Shown: one piece after another, positions 5,321 to 6,021 of the stretch
Layout of the letters: every line of letters starts with the position of its first letter
How positions within the stretch are numbered: position 1 is the first letter of the stretch
Assembly: GCA_016198605.1 (NCBI GenBank)
Contig: JACQIG010000042.1
Span: 1 to 6,021, forward strand
Direction: 5' to 3'
Length of the DNA: 6,021 nucleotides
Source of the DNA: Candidatus Aenigmatarchaeota archaeon
GTDB taxonomy: Archaea; Aenigmatarchaeota; Aenigmatarchaeia; QMZP01
Position numbers and translations under genes: made by a program
Notes under the pieces: model-generated
What the model was told of the DNA's origin: nothing
Seen by the model: the letters and a program-made list of their open reading frames with translations, nothing else
Database searches by the model: none

Positions 5321-6021
5321 TTAAATAACATAATATTCTGTAACATTGAATACTGAAAAGTCATCAAAGGCTGCCCTGTTCTGCGTTGTGATCTCAAGCG
5401 TGTTCATTCCGCCTATATTATACCCTGGGAATCCTGCCTCAAATAACGGCGAAGCCAGGCTGGGAAATTCATCTCCTGACAGGGGGCACAGGCATGTCCC
5501 GCCTATGATTTCTCCTATCTCTACGCCATTGACCCTTATGATGGTAGGGTCGCCGCAATTCGTGTTAAGGCCTACATTATCAACTGATATCTGTTTGACC
5601 ACTGCACCTGGAGGCAGGGTGTCAATAAACTGGCATTGAAGTGTTGGCGCTGGAGGCGCCTCAATGACAAAATCTCCTGGAGCACAGAAGCCTCTCATGC
5701 CGCCGAAGCATGTGACAGGGTTTATATCAAATGACATTGTAGATACAAAAGGGGGTACAGGTGGGAGTACATAGGCCGTTCCATTAAATATCCATGTGGT
5801 GTTCTCCGTGGCATTCACCCAGTAGCCCCTTCCTGGTTCGAATAGCTGGAGTGTGTTGAATTGGGGCGGCAGCGAGGGATCAAAAATAGTGAAGTTCCCA
5901 GACACTGGATCAAAACCGAATATTGCTGAGAATGTCCCGTTTACAGGAGCGACAGTGGAGTTTACAGGCGCAGGGAAATAGGAAGGGTAGCCTATCAGGT
6001 TGAAGCCCTGCTTCATTTGAA
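5321..6021 (-). CDS. Partial secreted protein, C-terminal end: GFNLIGYPS...GYWVNAT module plus Cys-rich beta domain
   Basis: The frame is open to the window edge, with a Gln codon directly before the Met codon at 6016. That Met aligns inside the module (QMKQGFNLIGYPS against NIKEGWNLIGYPS in the protease), so it is almost certainly internal and the start lies outside. Numbering from this Met: module at about 3-80, with FNLIGYPS, IFGFD, EPGRGYWVNAT and TWIFNGT; a Pro-rich linker (84-89); then a domain at about 92-231 with six cysteines (103, 111, 128, 154, 175, 177), a VNGVEIGEI strand and NIGGMNTLEI near the end, which suggests a galactose-binding-like or jelly-roll beta-sandwich. Several N-x-S/T sequons occur. 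No membrane helix or sorting tail follows the final EYYVI. A surface or secreted binding role is inferred. It precedes the operon on the same strand but is separated from it by 79 bp and a promoter-like element. Confidence 0.8.
   Translation of the reverse strand, partial: QMKQGFNLIGYPSYFPAPVNSTVAPVNGTFSAIFGFDPVSGNFTIFDPSLPPQFNTLQLFEPGRGYWVNATENTTWIFNGTAYVLPPVPPFVSTMSFDINPVTCFGGMRGFCAPGDFVIEAPPAPTLQCQFIDTLPPGAVVKQISVDNVGLNTNCGDPTIIRVNGVEIGEIIGGTCLCPLSGDEFPSLASPLFEAGFPGYNIGGMNTLEITTQNRAAFDDFSVFNVTEYYVI
5777..6010 (-). repeat. GFNLIGYPS...GYWVNAT module in the right-hand gene
   Basis: This copy runs from QGFNLIGYPS to TWIFNGT and aligns along its length with the last module of the protease at 182-412. 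The similarity is visible in the DNA as well: the codons for GYWVNAT and TWIF(D/N)GT differ at only some positions. It is followed by another domain here, whereas the protease copy is terminal, so the module is not tied to one end of a protein. Confidence 0.7.

Noticed and set aside
258..5639. Many plus-strand open frames of 60-164 codons opposite the minus-strand genes
   Set aside because: They lie antisense to clearly coding frames, give low-complexity Ser/Pro/Leu-rich proteins without domains, and lack consistent promoters or ribosome binding sites.
6014..6016. Met at 6016 as the true start of the right-hand gene
   Set aside because: It aligns inside the GWNLIGYPS module, the frame continues upstream to the window edge, and no signal peptide follows it although the domains are of secreted type.
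1..6021. CRISPR array, tRNA, rRNA or insertion sequence
   Set aside because: No regularly spaced direct repeats, cloverleaf, rRNA-like stretch, transposase or bounding inverted repeats were seen.

Overview
The window looks archaeal. All five recognisable genes lie on the minus strand. Two gene starts have a BRE/TATA-like promoter at the archaeal distance, ribosome binding sites are of the GGTG / GGTGAT type, arginine is often AGG, and the exported proteins are rich in N-x-S/T sequons. Composition is moderate, near 50% G+C by eye. A lineage cannot be fixed from this window. The style of surface protein (GWNLIGYPS...GYWVNAT modules, CARDB, gluzincin protease) recalls little-studied archaea such as DPANN groups, but that is a guess.

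Layout in transcription order (right to left): (1) 6021-5321, the 3' end of a secreted protein with one GFNLIGYPS...GYWVNAT module followed by a cysteine-rich beta-sandwich-like domain; its start is outside the window. (2) A 79-bp gap holding a small hairpin and a promoter. (3) 5241-4822, a 139-aa membrane-anchored small beta domain. (4) 4813-4013, a secreted protein of about 266 aa ending in a fibronectin-III-like module; it begins 8 bp after the previous stop (or overlaps it as ATGA). (5) 3991-164, a 1275-aa secreted modular metalloprotease, 21 bp after gene 4. (6) A 62-bp gap with another small hairpin and a second promoter-like element. (7) 101-1, the first 33 codons of another secreted protein, apparently leaderless with a GTG start, cut by the window edge.

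Genes 3-5 form a tight three-gene transcription unit. All its products enter the secretory route. The first could remain membrane-bound through its uncleaved or late-cleaved N-terminal helix. The second is a likely binding or scaffold protein. The third carries a complete HEFGH...E zinc site behind a W-repeat propeller. A reasonable inference is a cell-surface or extracellular proteolysis or adhesion apparatus, but no substrate can be read from the sequence. The flanking genes share modules or signal-peptide style with the operon, so the region looks like an array of surface proteins.

No tRNA, rRNA, CRISPR array, transposase or inverted-repeat-bounded element was seen. No gene-free stretch exceeds 100 bp. 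I did not find a clearly novel multi-gene system. The most notable items are the ten-repeat propeller protease, the module shared between neighbouring genes, the twin hairpins directly after two operon-ending stop codons, and the hidden partial gene at the left edge.
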